A stretch of DNA of 64,000 nucleotides from Mycolicibacterium frederiksbergense (GCF_029893345.1 NZ_JARXVE010000007.1:272716-336715); one strand, 5' to 3'. Numbered from the stretch's first letter, positions 49,993 to 59,133 are shown. Notes: generated by a model from the letters alone, not told the origin. A program made the numbers and translations.

Positions 49993-50682
49993 CTATCGGG
50001 GCGGGTATCCGTACGGGTTGGGGCCGTCCCCCATGGCCGGCATGGTCGGCATCACCGGCGCGGTCGGCACCGGGGCCGGTACGCAGACGGTGGTCATGAT
50101 CTTGTCGGCGATCGTCTGACGCTTGGAATCCCACAGCGGCATCAGATAGCCGATGTAGAAGAGGGCGTCGAGTTGGTGGGCCATCTGACGCACCACCGAC
50201 ATGCCGAAACCCACCGGCTGACCGGTCTTTTCGCTGATCACCTTGAACTTCATGGCTTTCTTGCCGATGCTCTGGCCCGTTGTGCCCTGCCGGTAGCCGA
50301 AGTTCCACACCCAGTACGCGATTGCTCCCGCGAACATCGCCAACATCCCCAGGAACAGCAGCCCGATGGCGAAACCGGACGGCTCGCCGGTGCCCGAGTC
50401 GGTGGTTGAGTCCACAGTCAAGATGCCGACCATCATCAAGCCGTAACCGACACCGATGATCGCGACCATCGGAAGCTGATCGATCACCGAGGCCAGCACC
50501 CGATCCAGCCACGACGTGTACGCATGTGGGTTCGGTACGGGCGGGCCGTAATTCCATTGCGGGGACGGATAGCCGGCCGGGGCGGCGCCGTACGGGTTGG
50601 GGTACCCCGCCGGGGCGGCGCCGTACGGGCTGGGCTGGTAGGCGTTGGGGTCATATCCGTAGCCCGGCGGCGGCTGAGTCAT
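49993..50682 (-). CDS. RDD-family proline-rich antigen (Pra-like)
   Basis: 229 residues: an N-terminal tail with PYGAAPAGYP repeats (about 1-55), an RDD domain with three hydrophobic segments (LDRVLASVIDQLPMVAI, GLLFLGMLAMFAGAIAYWVW, then GQSIGKKAMKFKVI), and a Pro-rich C-terminus. It matches the proline-rich antigen family (Rv1078 position). RDD proteins are poorly understood; some act as ion exchangers. The ATG at 50682 is preferred over a TTG two codons upstream. It follows metB on the same strand. Confidence 0.85.
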   Translation of the reverse strand: MTQPPPGYGYDPNAYQPSPYGAAPAGYPNPYGAAPAGYPSPQWNYGPPVPNPHAYTSWLDRVLASVIDQLPMVAIIGVGYGLMMVGILTVDSTTDSGTGEPSGFAIGLLFLGMLAMFAGAIAYWVWNFGYRQGTTGQSIGKKAMKFKVISEKTGQPVGFGMSVVRQMAHQLDALFYIGYLMPLWDSKRQTIADKIMTTVCVPAPVPTAPVMPTMPAMGDGPNPYGYPPR

Positions 50683-50704
50683 GCGCAAATGATGTCACGC
50701 AGCA

Positions 50705-50751
50705 CAGCGCCCACGGCGCAGGAAATTTCTGCCTGCATGCCGTGGGCGCTG
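50705..50751 (-). terminator. Long hairpin between proline-rich membrane genes
   Basis: CAGCGCCCACGGC (50705-50717) pairs perfectly with GCCGTGGGCGCTG (50739-50751) over 13 bases, and an inner GCAG/CTGC stem flanks an AT-rich loop. It begins 13 bases past the stop of the gene at 50764 and ends 22 bases before the Pra-like start, so it may separate the two transcripts. Confidence 0.75.
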
Positions 50752-50763
50752 CGTTCGGGCGTA

Positions 50764-51795
50764 CTAGGGGGACAGCGGTGCCACCGGAGCGCCGGTCAGC
50801 CGGCGCCAGGCGTACACCGTGATCAGCGACATCAGCGGGTAAGCCACCAGCAGGCCGACGAGGCACAGCAGCACCCCGACGAGGCCGAGGACGATGGTGA
50901 CCAGCCAGGTCAACGCCACCGGACCGAAGTTCTCCTTGGCCAAGTTGAAGCTGGTCGTGACGCCATCGATGCCCGAGACGTTGCGATCCAGCACCACCAC
51001 GGTGGTGAACATCAGCATGATCGTCGCGATGATGCCGGGGACGATGCACAGGATGATGCCGATAAAGACGATGATGGCCGAGACCACCGAGGCGATGATG
51101 ACATTGCCGACGCTGCGCGGCCGGAAGAACGATCCGATCGTCACCGGGACGCCATTGGCGATGTCGAGCATGCCACCGATGTAGGCGGATTGGATCACCG
51201 CTGCGACGACCACTCCCACAATGCCGAAGAGCAGCGAGACCCCGATGCCGGCAGCACCCAGAGAGACGCTGTAGCTATCCGACGTGCTGTCCACGGTGCT
51301 GAACTGGCCCGTGACGGTCTGGGAGATGAACTGCAGCACACCGTAAATGAGCCCGAACACCAGCGTCGGCACCAGCAGTTCGGCCGGATGCTTGGTGAAC
51401 TTGTTCCACGCCCAGGAGAACGCGTCACCGACGTTGTAGGCCGGACGACCCGGGTATCCCGGCCCGCCCGCAGGCGGGTAGCCCGGGGCCGGATAGCCGG
51501 CGGGCGGTGGATAACCGCCACCCTGCGGCGGAGGAGGCGGCGGGTAGCCACCCTGCTGCGGCGGAGGCGGCGGCGGGTAGCCACCCTGCGGCGGGGGTGG
51601 GTAGCCGCCCGGCGGCGGATAACCGCCGCCCGGGGGCGGCGGTGGGTAGCCACCCTGCTGTGGCGGAGGCGGAAAGCCGCCGGGCGGCGGCGGGTAGTCA
51701 CCGCCGGGGGATGGCGGCGGGAAGCCACCCTGTGACGGGGGATTGTCCTCCGGTGGGGGCGGGAAGCCGCCAGGAGGCGGTGGTGGATTAGTCAT
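50764..51795 (-). CDS. Proline-tailed multi-TM membrane protein
   Basis: 343 residues. The first about 120 are a low-complexity tail of PPPPGG and GGYPPPP units; then come about six hydrophobic segments beginning with FSWAWNKFTKHPAELLVPTLVFGLIYGVL and including IVFIGIILCIVPGIIATIMLMF, a layout seen in glycerophosphoryl diester phosphodiesterase membrane-domain/DUF975-like proteins. No enzymatic motif is seen. AAAAGGA precedes the ATG. It shares the proline tail style with the Pra-like and CD225 genes nearby, suggesting a common interaction platform. Confidence 0.8.
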   Translation of the reverse strand: MTNPPPPPGGFPPPPEDNPPSQGGFPPPSPGGDYPPPPGGFPPPPQQGGYPPPPPGGGYPPPGGYPPPPQGGYPPPPPPQQGGYPPPPPPQGGGYPPPAGYPAPGYPPAGGPGYPGRPAYNVGDAFSWAWNKFTKHPAELLVPTLVFGLIYGVLQFISQTVTGQFSTVDSTSDSYSVSLGAAGIGVSLLFGIVGVVVAAVIQSAYIGGMLDIANGVPVTIGSFFRPRSVGNVIIASVVSAIIVFIGIILCIVPGIIATIMLMFTTVVVLDRNVSGIDGVTTSFNLAKENFGPVALTWLVTIVLGLVGVLLCLVGLLVAYPLMSLITVYAWRRLTGAPVAPLSP

Positions 51796-51928
51796 GGGTC
51801 CTTTTCTACAGGTAGGTGTGAGTGATGGACAGGATTTCCCGGTGAACGTCTTTCGTCACCACCAGCGCTTCGAAAATCGCTAGCCCAGACCGGGATCCGC
51901 GGGCCGTGACGACACACCGGGGAAAGTG

Positions 51929-52339
51929 CTACACCCTCATGGAGTCGAATGGCGCGAAGGGCAGATTGCGGACCACGAACCACACGAGGACCACGACCAA
52001 TGCGGCAACCGCTGACCACCTGTGATGTTGCCAGCTACGAATCTGCCGCCCGGAGACACGTCCGCGCGTCCACGCCACATACGCCCAGCCGAGCAACCCG
52101 AGCGCAAGCAAGCCGACTGCGTTAAACCTCGCGGCCGCAACCAGATCGCCGTGCATAAGTGAATACAGCATTCGCAGACTGCCACACCCGGGACAGTCGA
52201 TTCTCAGTAACAGCTTGGTCGGACACGGCGGGAGCACTCCGCCGGGCGTAGTCGGGTCCGCCAGCCAGACCGCGAAACAAGCGCACCCCGCCGAAACTGC
52301 CACCGCGATGGGTGCGCCGAGGCGGGGTGCGATGTTCAC
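51929..52339 (-). CDS. DUF2752 membrane protein
   Basis: 136 residues with three hydrophobic segments and the DUF2752 signature CPTKLLLRIDCPGCGSLRMLYSLMHGD, including the CPGCG motif and a preceding cysteine that may bind metal or form disulfides. The GTG at 52339 starts the conserved part; there is no strong ribosome-binding site and the upstream CD225 gene ends only 17 bases before, so translation may be coupled. These proteins often accompany CD225-domain proteins in actinobacteria. Function unknown. Confidence 0.8.
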   Translation of the reverse strand: MNIAPRLGAPIAVAVSAGCACFAVWLADPTTPGGVLPPCPTKLLLRIDCPGCGSLRMLYSLMHGDLVAAARFNAVGLLALGLLGWAYVAWTRGRVSGRQIRSWQHHRWSAVAALVVVLVWFVVRNLPFAPFDSMRV

Positions 52340-52356
52340 TGGACAGCTGAGACGGG

Positions 52357-52758
52357 TCAGTAGGTGCTCATCGACGCGGTGAAAGCTCCCGTCACGACCA
52401 GGAAAAGCAACCAGAGCACCGAGAAGGCGACCCCAGCAACCACTCCCCAGATCGCGAACTTCTTCGCGTCGTCCGCGGACTTCTGGGCTTCGGCATAGCG
52501 GCCCTGCGCCCAAAGACCGGACACCTGCGTCGCTTTGTAAATCGCGAACGCGCCCACCGGAATACAACACAGCAGGGTCGACAGGATCGCCCACACCAAG
52601 TTGTTGTCGGGCGGTGCACCGCCGTAGCCCTGCATTCCTCCGGGCGGCGGGAATCCGCCTTGCGGCCCAGGTGGCGGATACCCGCCAGGTGGCGGCGGTG
52701 GATAGCCGCCACCTGGTGGCGGTGGATAGCCTCCGGGCGGCGGTGGATATTCAGTCAT
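52357..52758 (-). CDS. CD225/dispanin-domain membrane protein
   Basis: 133 residues: a proline/glycine tail (PPPPGGYPPPP units, about 1-48) and a CD225 domain with NNLVWAILSTLLCCIPVGAFAIYKATQVSGLWAQGRYAEAQKSADDAKKFA split across two hydrophobic segments. The domain is shared with vertebrate IFITM proteins; bacterial function is unknown. GGAAGGTG precedes the ATG at 52758. It is paired with the DUF2752 gene. Confidence 0.85.
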   Translation of the reverse strand: MTEYPPPPGGYPPPPGGGYPPPPPGGYPPPGPQGGFPPPGGMQGYGGAPPDNNLVWAILSTLLCCIPVGAFAIYKATQVSGLWAQGRYAEAQKSADDAKKFAIWGVVAGVAFSVLWLLFLVVTGAFTASMSTY

Positions 52759-52841
52759 GAACACCTTCCGGTGAATAAGTTAGCTGGATCCAAACGAACT
52801 CACCTTACCCGGGCAATTCATTATTTTTGTGCTTAACCGGC

Positions 52842-54236
52842 TCAGTGGTGGATGCCCCCCTCGGACAGGAATCCGAGCAGGTCGTGGCGGGTGAGGACGC
52901 CGACCGGTTTGCCGTCCTCGACGACCATCACCGCGTCGGACTCGCGCAGGGTCTTGGCCGCGGTGGAGACCAACTCCCCCGCACCGATCAGCGGCAACGA
53001 CGGGCTCATATGTTCGGAGACCGCGTCGGCGAGCTTTGCCCGACCCTCGAACACCGCGGACAACAACTCCCGCTCGGACACACTGCCCGCCACCTCACCG
53101 GCCATCACCGGAGGTTCGGCACCGACCACCGGCATCTGCGAGACGCCGTACTCGCGCAGGATGCCGATCGCGTCGCGCACCGTCTCCGACGGGTGGGTGT
53201 GCACCAGGTCGGGCAGCGCCCCGGACTTGCCGCGCAGCACGTCGCCGACCGTCGACTGCTCGATCGAGCCGTCCAGCCGGTTGCGCAGGAACCCGTAGGA
53301 CGACATCCAGGCGTCGTTGAAAATCTTTGACAGATAACCGCGTCCACCGTCGGGCAGCAGCACCACGACGAGCGAGTCGGGGCCGGCCTTGCGGGCCACC
53401 TCAAGAGCGGCCACCACCGCCATGCCGCAGGATCCGCCGACCAGCAGCGCTTCTTCGCGAGCCAACCGCCTGGTCATGTCGAACGAATCGGCGTCGGAAA
53501 CCGCGATGATCTCGTCGGGCACGGTCGGGTCGTAGGCGCTGGGCCAGAAGTCTTCGCCGACGCCTTCGACGAGATACGGCCGGCCGGTCCCGCCGGAGTA
53601 CACCGAGCCCTCCGGGTCGGCGCCGATCACCTTGACCCGGCCACCCGAAACCTCCTTGAGGTAGCGCCCGGTGCCGGTGATGGTGCCGCCGGTGCCGACG
53701 CCGGCCACGAAATGCGTTACCTTGCCGTCGGTGTCGGCCCAGATTTCCGGACCGGTCGTCTCGTAGTGGCTGGCCGGCCCCATCGGGTTGGAGTACTGGT
53801 CGGGCTTCCAGGCGCCGTCGATCTCGGCGACCAGCCGGTTGGAGACGCTGTAGTAGCTGTCGGGGTGATCCGGCGGCACCGCCGTCGGACACACCACGAC
53901 CTCGGCGCCATAGGCGCGCAACACATTCTGCTTGTCCTCGCTGACCTTGTCGGGGCAGACGAAGATGCACTTGTAGCCGCGCTGCTGGGCCACCAGCGCC
54001 AGACCCACTCCGGTGTTGCCCGAGGTGGGCTCGACGATGGTGCCGCCGGGCTTGAGTTCACCGCTGGCCTCGGCGGCGTCGATCATCTTGACCGCGATGC
54101 GGTCTTTGGCGCTGCCGCCGGGGTTGAGGTACTCGATCTTGGCCGCAACCACACCCGAGCCTTCCGGTACGACTGAGTTCAGCTGTACCAAGGGTGTGTT
54201 GCCGATGAGCTCACTGATGTGCCTGGCGATGCGCAT
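52842..54236 (-). CDS. cbs: Cystathionine beta-synthase
   Basis: 464 residues. PLP domain with the lysine in PGGSAKDR (Lys44), the SGNTG phosphate-contact loop and GTGGTITG, followed by two C-terminal CBS domains (about 335-464) that bind adenosyl ligands and regulate activity. It condenses homocysteine with serine (or related donors) to cystathionine. There is no N-terminal haem domain, as in other bacterial enzymes. With metB it forms a reversible transsulfuration set; in Rv1077-Rv1079 these genes are adjacent, while here a membrane cluster intervenes. Confidence 0.94.
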   Translation of the reverse strand: MRIARHISELIGNTPLVQLNSVVPEGSGVVAAKIEYLNPGGSAKDRIAVKMIDAAEASGELKPGGTIVEPTSGNTGVGLALVAQQRGYKCIFVCPDKVSEDKQNVLRAYGAEVVVCPTAVPPDHPDSYYSVSNRLVAEIDGAWKPDQYSNPMGPASHYETTGPEIWADTDGKVTHFVAGVGTGGTITGTGRYLKEVSGGRVKVIGADPEGSVYSGGTGRPYLVEGVGEDFWPSAYDPTVPDEIIAVSDADSFDMTRRLAREEALLVGGSCGMAVVAALEVARKAGPDSLVVVLLPDGGRGYLSKIFNDAWMSSYGFLRNRLDGSIEQSTVGDVLRGKSGALPDLVHTHPSETVRDAIGILREYGVSQMPVVGAEPPVMAGEVAGSVSERELLSAVFEGRAKLADAVSEHMSPSLPLIGAGELVSTAAKTLRESDAVMVVEDGKPVGVLTRHDLLGFLSEGGIHH

Positions 54237-54265
54237 GCGTCCATCGTCTCAGGCCCGCGAAAGGC

Positions 54266-55306
54266 TCACCAGGTGGCCTCTCGAATGTACTCACCGATCT
54301 GCCGCAGCGAGCGCTTCGCCTCGGAGACGAAAGGCGCCGCGAGCTGGAAGACGTGCATCTGACCGGGCCAGATCCGGACCTCGACGGGCACGCCGGCGGC
54401 CGCCAGCATGTGTGCGGCCTTGCGTGCATCGCTGACCAGTACCTCCGAACCCGACGCGTGGATCAGCGTGCGGGGCAGGCCCGGTTCGATGTGATCGAGC
54501 GGCTCGTAGACGTCCTCACCCTTGCGCTTGGCCGCGGCCTCGACGAGCTCGACCAGCGCATCGAATGCCTTGGCCGGGAACATGGCGTCGGAGCGGGCGT
54601 TCGGGTGATGGGCCCGGGTCTCGTTGTCGATCTCGAACAGCGGCGACATGGTGACCAGCGCGGCAGGTACCTCGCCGTCCTCATCGAGCAGTCGTTCGGC
54701 CAGCGCCAGCGAAAGGTAGCCGCCTGCCGAATCGCCGGCCAGCACGATCTGGTCCGGCTGGTAGCCGGTCCGCCGCAACCACTGGTAGGCGTCGTAACAG
54801 TCGTCGATGGCGGTGCCGACGGAATGCTTGGGCACCATCCGGTAGTCGACGACGAGCACCGGGCTGTCGGCATACCCGGACAGCGCCGTCACGATCCCGG
54901 AGTGCGTGTTGGCCCCGCAGGCCAGGAACGCACCGCCATGCAGGTACAGGACGACGCTGCGCTTCCCGTCGGCGGGCAGCACGCCGTCGGCGCGCACCAA
55001 CTGGGCGGTGCAGTGCGGCAGCGCGATAGTGGCCTTGATGGTTCCCGGCACCGGATGCAGCAGCCGGGCCGCGAAGTTGACCACCCCGAACGGCCACGGC
55101 AGATGGGGTACGTGGCTACCAATCGCCAGAGCCGGCTTGATTGTCAGCATCGCCGCCAGCGAAGCCAACCGGCCTGCCAGGCTCGGGCCGTCCTCGACTA
55201 CCTCTACCGGTGCGCCGTCACTGACCGGAAACCTGTGGGTGCGGTGCATCCTAGCTGGGCTTATGCCAGCATGAAGGGTCCTGGATACCTTGCTCGGTGC
55301 GGTCAT
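54266..55306 (-). CDS. Alpha/beta hydrolase esterase (LipU-like)
   Basis: 346 residues of the hormone-sensitive-lipase/HSL family: oxyanion motif LYLHGGAFLACG near residue 117, nucleophile elbow GDSAGGYLS (Ser near 191), and late acid/His region DARKAAHML and GQMHVFQL. Such enzymes cleave short- to medium-chain esters. The ATG at 55306 has AGGAG eight bases upstream; a GTG two codons before is possible. Corresponds to Rv1076 (lipU). A 192-base gap with AT-rich promoter-like sequence separates it from the divergent SGNH hydrolase gene. Confidence 0.88.
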   Translation of the reverse strand: MTAPSKVSRTLHAGISPARMHRTHRFPVSDGAPVEVVEDGPSLAGRLASLAAMLTIKPALAIGSHVPHLPWPFGVVNFAARLLHPVPGTIKATIALPHCTAQLVRADGVLPADGKRSVVLYLHGGAFLACGANTHSGIVTALSGYADSPVLVVDYRMVPKHSVGTAIDDCYDAYQWLRRTGYQPDQIVLAGDSAGGYLSLALAERLLDEDGEVPAALVTMSPLFEIDNETRAHHPNARSDAMFPAKAFDALVELVEAAAKRKGEDVYEPLDHIEPGLPRTLIHASGSEVLVSDARKAAHMLAAAGVPVEVRIWPGQMHVFQLAAPFVSEAKRSLRQIGEYIREATW

Positions 55307-55498
55307 CGTCACCACTCCTACGCCTTTGTAGTGCTAGGTGAGCTTCGTCACTCAGATAACCCGGGTAACTTAGCTTGACATCCTTATTCAGTTCAACAAT
55401 CAACTAACCTGATTTGATACCGGACTTGATACAGCACCGTGACCAGCGTCGCGGTTTCGCCACGCGGGTAACCGGCCCCTTCGACCTAAACTGAGAAT

Positions 55499-56479
55499 GT
55501 GGGCTCTGGAAGTCGCACTCCTCATGCATCTCGTCGCATATCGCGGCGGTCAACCATCGCCCTGGCGGCTGCGGCGACGCTGGCGTCCACCGGATCCGCC
55601 TACATCGGGGCACGCAACCTGCTGACCGGGCAGGCCGACAAGGCCCGTCGGGTCATCCCCAAGTCTTGGGACATCCCGCCGCGCGCCGATGGCGTCTACC
55701 TACCCGGTGGGGGCGAGATGCAGCGCTGGGAGCGCGGTGTCCCGTTCGACCTGCACCTGATGATCTTCGGCGACTCGACGGCCACCGGATACGGCTGCCG
55801 CGTGGCCGAGGAAGTTCCCGGTGTGTTGATCGCGCGCGGCGTGGCCGAACAATTGGGCAAGCGAATCAGGTTGAGCACCAAAGCAATTGTCGGCGCCACC
55901 TCCAAGGGGCTGTCCGGCCAGATCGATGCGATGTTCGTGGCTGGCCCGCCGCCGGACGCCGCCGTGATCATGATCGGCGCCAACGACATCACCAAACCCA
56001 ACGGCATCGGGCCGTCGGCACGCCGGCTGGGTGCGGCGGTCCGGCGGCTGCGCTCAGCGGGGGCCGTCGTGGTGGTCGGTACCTGCCCGGACTTCGGGGT
56101 GATCACCGCGATCCCCCAGCCGCTGCGCGCGGTGGCCCGCAGTCGCGGCCTGCGCCTGGCCCGCGCCCAGGCCGCGGCGGTACGGGCCGCCGGCGGGGTG
56201 CCGGTGCCGTTCTCGGATCTGCTCGCCCCGGACTTCTACCAAGCCCCTGAGCTGCTGTTCTCCGAGGATATGTTCCATCCGTCGGCGGCCGGTTATGCCT
56301 TGGCCGCCAAGCAGCTACTGCCCGCGCTGTGCCACACGCTGGGCCAGTGGGACGGCGACGAGGCCCTCGAATCCGCGAATGCCGACGGCACCTCCATGCT
56401 GACCAGGCTGAGCGGTGTGACCAGGCTGTGGCGGCGCTCAACCGGGGTGCCTGCGCCCGTCGTGGTGCCCGCGGGTTAG
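55499..56479 (+). CDS. SGNH/GDSL hydrolase, probably exported
   Basis: 326 residues. A basic N-terminus with two arginine pairs (ASRRISRRSTIALAAAATLAS) resembles a signal sequence or anchor, possibly Tat-like. SGNH blocks are clear: block I IFGDSTATGYG, block III GANDIT, and the catalytic Asp/His in DMFHPSAAGY. The homologue Rv1075c is reported as an esterase. The GTG at 55499 follows CTAAACTGAGAAT directly, so the message may be leaderless. Substrate is likely an acyl ester outside the cytoplasm. Confidence 0.9.
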   Translation: MGSGSRTPHASRRISRRSTIALAAAATLASTGSAYIGARNLLTGQADKARRVIPKSWDIPPRADGVYLPGGGEMQRWERGVPFDLHLMIFGDSTATGYGCRVAEEVPGVLIARGVAEQLGKRIRLSTKAIVGATSKGLSGQIDAMFVAGPPPDAAVIMIGANDITKPNGIGPSARRLGAAVRRLRSAGAVVVVGTCPDFGVITAIPQPLRAVARSRGLRLARAQAAAVRAAGGVPVPFSDLLAPDFYQAPELLFSEDMFHPSAAGYALAAKQLLPALCHTLGQWDGDEALESANADGTSMLTRLSGVTRLWRRSTGVPAPVVVPAG

Positions 56480-56522
56480 TTTCACAGCTGATTCGTTAGC
56501 CACCCGATTAGCAGGAGCCGTC

Positions 56523-57740
56523 ATGCCCGAAGCCGTCATTGTCGCTACCGCCCGCTCGCCGATCGGCCGCGCCGGTAAGGGCTCACTCGTCACCATGCGC
56601 CCCGACGACCTGGCCGCGCAGATGGTCAAGGCCGTGCTGGACAAGGTGCCCGCGCTGGATCCGCGCGACATCGACGACCTGATCATGGGCTGTGGCCAGC
56701 CCGGCGGAAAGGCCGGCTTCAACATCGGTCGCGCCGTGGCCGTGCAGCTGGGCTACGACTTCATGCCGGGCACCACCGTCAACCGGTACTGCTCGTCCTC
56801 GTTGCAGACCACCCGGATGGCGTTCCACGCCATCAAGGCCGGTGAAGGCCACGCCTTCATCTCCGCCGGTGTGGAGACCGTGTCGCAGTTCGCCAGCGGC
56901 AATGCCGACGGCTGGCCCGACACCAAGAACCCGCTCTACGCCGAGGCCATGGCCCGCTCCGTCAAGGCTGCCGAAGGCGCCGACGAATGGCACGATCCGC
57001 GCGAGGACGGCCTGATTCCCGATGTCTACATCGCGATGGGCCAGACCGCCGAGAACGTCGCGCTGCACACCGGCATCAGCCGGGAGGACCAGGACCACTG
57101 GGGTGTGCGGTCGCAGAACAAGGCCGAGGAGGCCATCAAGAGCGGCTTCTTCGAGCGCGAGATCACGCCGGTGACGCTGCCCGACGGCACCGTGGTGACC
57201 ACCGACGACGGGCCGCGCGCGGGCACCACCTACGAGAAGATCAGCCAGCTCAAGCCGGTGTTCCGGCCGAACGGCACCATCACCGCCGGCAATGCCTGCC
57301 CGCTGAATGACGGTGCGGCCGCGCTCGTGGTGATGAGCGATGTGCGGGCCAAGGAGCTGGGCCTGACCCCGCTGGCCCGCGTGGTCTCGACCGGCGTCTC
57401 CGGTCTGTCGCCAGAGATCATGGGCCTGGGCCCGATCGAGGCGGTCAAGAAGGCGCTGGCCAACGCCAACATGACGATCGGCGATATCGATCTGTACGAG
57501 ATCAACGAGGCGTTCGCGGTGCAGGTGCTGGGCTCGGCCCGGGCCCTGGGCATGGACGAGGATCGGTTGAACGTGTCCGGCGGCGCGATCGCCCTCGGCC
57601 ACCCGTTCGGCATGACCGGTGCGCGCATCACCGCCACGCTGCTGAACAACCTGCAGACCCATGACAAGACCTTCGGCATCGAGACCATGTGTGTCGGTGG
57701 CGGCCAGGGTATGGCGATGGTCGTGGAGCGCCTCTCCTGA
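56523..57740 (+). CDS. fadA3: Acetyl-CoA acetyltransferase (thiolase, FadA3-like)
   Basis: 405 residues. Thiolase with the acyl-enzyme cysteine Cys90 in NRYCSSSLQT, the catalytic His in GHPFGMTGAR and the second Cys in CVGGGQGMAMVVE. It catalyses CoA-dependent cleavage of 3-ketoacyl-CoA or the reverse condensation. Position corresponds to Rv1074c. GCAGGAG precedes the ATG. It is followed by a long hairpin and then purT, which is unlikely to be functionally linked. Confidence 0.93.
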   Translation: MPEAVIVATARSPIGRAGKGSLVTMRPDDLAAQMVKAVLDKVPALDPRDIDDLIMGCGQPGGKAGFNIGRAVAVQLGYDFMPGTTVNRYCSSSLQTTRMAFHAIKAGEGHAFISAGVETVSQFASGNADGWPDTKNPLYAEAMARSVKAAEGADEWHDPREDGLIPDVYIAMGQTAENVALHTGISREDQDHWGVRSQNKAEEAIKSGFFEREITPVTLPDGTVVTTDDGPRAGTTYEKISQLKPVFRPNGTITAGNACPLNDGAAALVVMSDVRAKELGLTPLARVVSTGVSGLSPEIMGLGPIEAVKKALANANMTIGDIDLYEINEAFAVQVLGSARALGMDEDRLNVSGGAIALGHPFGMTGARITATLLNNLQTHDKTFGIETMCVGGGQGMAMVVERLS

Positions 57741-57753
57741 TTTGCGGCAGGCT

Positions 57754-57800
57754 CCGCGGTGTCGGCGGGTGGCCCCGGAAACGGGGCGCCCGCACCGCGG
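57754..57800 (+). terminator. Extended GNRA-capped hairpin between fadA3 and purT
   Basis: CCGCGGTG (57754-57761) pairs with CACCGCGG (57793-57800), CGGGTG with CGCCCG, and CCCCG/CGGGG closes a GAAA tetraloop. No U-run follows. It may end the fadA3 transcript or structure the purT leader; the GC content suggests a very stable fold. Confidence 0.6.
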
Positions 57801-57839
57801 GGCCCAGGCCATAGGCACAAACAAGAGAAGGACGTTCCC

Positions 57840-59051
57840 GTGACCACTCTTGGGACCCCGTTGTCGCCACATGCGACGAAGGTGATGCTGCTCGGCTCCG
57901 GTGAGCTCGGACGCGAAGTGTTGATCGCGTTGCAGCGCCTCGGTATCGAGACCATCGCCGTCGACCGCTACCAGAACGCGCCCGGTCACCAGGTCGCGCA
58001 TCACGCGCGCACCATCGACATGACCGACCCCGAGGCACTCACGGCGCTGATCCGGGCAGAGAAACCCGATCTCGTCGTGCCGGAGATCGAGGCGATCGCC
58101 ACGCCGGCGCTGGAGGCCCTGGAGGCCGACAGTGTCGTCCGGGTGATTCCCACCGCGCGTGCCGCGCGACTGACCATGGACCGGGAGGGCATCCGACGGC
58201 TGGCCGCCGAAACGCTCGGCCTGCCGACCAGCCCCTACCGGTTCTGCGACTCTCTCGACGAGTTGCAGGCGGCCATCGGCAGTGCCACCGGTGGCATCGG
58301 ATACCCCTGCGTGGTCAAGCCGGTGGTGAGCAGTTCCGGCAAGGGCCAGAGCAAGATCGACGGACCGGACGACGTGGCGGCCGCCTGGGATTACGCCATG
58401 TCCGGTGGCCGGGTGAGCCAAACCCGGATCATCGTCGAGGGCTTCATCGACTTCGACTATGAGATAACACAATTGACGGTGCGGGCGCGCGGTGCCACAG
58501 GCGAGATCGAAACGCACTTCTGCGCCCCAATCGGCCACCTGCAGGACAGCGGCGATTACGTCGAGAGCTGGCAACCGCATCCGATGTCGCCTGCTGCACT
58601 TGAGAAGTCCCAGCAGATTGCGCGTGCGGTGACCGAGAATCTGGGCGGGCAAGGCATCTTCGGTGTCGAGTTGTTCATCAAGGGCGACGACGTGTGGTTC
58701 AGCGAAGTCAGCCCCCGGCCTCATGACACCGGCATGGTCACCATGATCACGCAGTGGCAGAACGAATTCGAACTGCACGCGCGCGCGATTCTCGGGTTAC
58801 CGGTGGACACCACGCTGAAGACTCCGGGGGCCAGCGCGGTCATCTACGGCGGCGTCGAGGCCGACGGGATTGTCTACGACGGTGTGGATGCCGCACTGCG
58901 CGTGCCGCGCACCGATCTCCGGTTGTTCGGCAAGCCGCAGAGTTTCGCCAGACGTCGCATGGGTGTGGCCCTCGCCTTCGATGACGACGTGGAGGTCGCA
59001 CGCGCCAACGCCAGAGAAGCCGCCAGCCGGGTCAAACCCCGCACCGCCTGA
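57840..59051 (+). CDS. purT: Formate-dependent GAR transformylase
   Basis: 403 residues, ATP-grasp family. PurT makes formyl-GAR from glycinamide ribonucleotide, formate and ATP in purine synthesis, as an alternative to PurN. The N-terminal motif VMLLGSGELGREVLIALQRLG, the ATP-grasp segments CVVKPVVSSSGKGQS and EGFIDFDYEITQLTVR, and GIFGVELFIKGDDVWFSEVSPRPHDTG are characteristic. The GTG at 57840 has GAAGGA upstream. In M. tuberculosis purT lies elsewhere (Rv0389), so its place here is a rearrangement or insertion. Confidence 0.95.
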   Translation: MTTLGTPLSPHATKVMLLGSGELGREVLIALQRLGIETIAVDRYQNAPGHQVAHHARTIDMTDPEALTALIRAEKPDLVVPEIEAIATPALEALEADSVVRVIPTARAARLTMDREGIRRLAAETLGLPTSPYRFCDSLDELQAAIGSATGGIGYPCVVKPVVSSSGKGQSKIDGPDDVAAAWDYAMSGGRVSQTRIIVEGFIDFDYEITQLTVRARGATGEIETHFCAPIGHLQDSGDYVESWQPHPMSPAALEKSQQIARAVTENLGGQGIFGVELFIKGDDVWFSEVSPRPHDTGMVTMITQWQNEFELHARAILGLPVDTTLKTPGASAVIYGGVEADGIVYDGVDAALRVPRTDLRLFGKPQSFARRRMGVALAFDDDVEVARANAREAASRVKPRTA

Positions 59052-59090
59052 CCGGCAACGCGGATCCAGACGATTCCACACCCATAAGAA

Positions 59091-59118
59091 AAAGGCGCCC
59101 GCAATCGCGGACGCCTTT
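59091..59118. terminator. Bidirectional terminator between purT and BI-1 genes
   Basis: AAAGGCG (59091-59097) pairs with CGCCTTT (59112-59118) and CCGC with GCGG inside, loop AATC. It lies between convergent genes, with A-rich sequence on one side and CTTTCT on the other, giving U-tracts in both directions. Confidence 0.85.
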
Positions 59119-59133
59119 CTCGGGGCAGGGCTG

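Noticed and set aside
50524..51735. 403-codon plus-strand frame opposite the proline-tailed membrane genes
   Set aside because: His/Asp/Arg-rich antisense reading of transmembrane and Pro-rich coding sequence, no domain.
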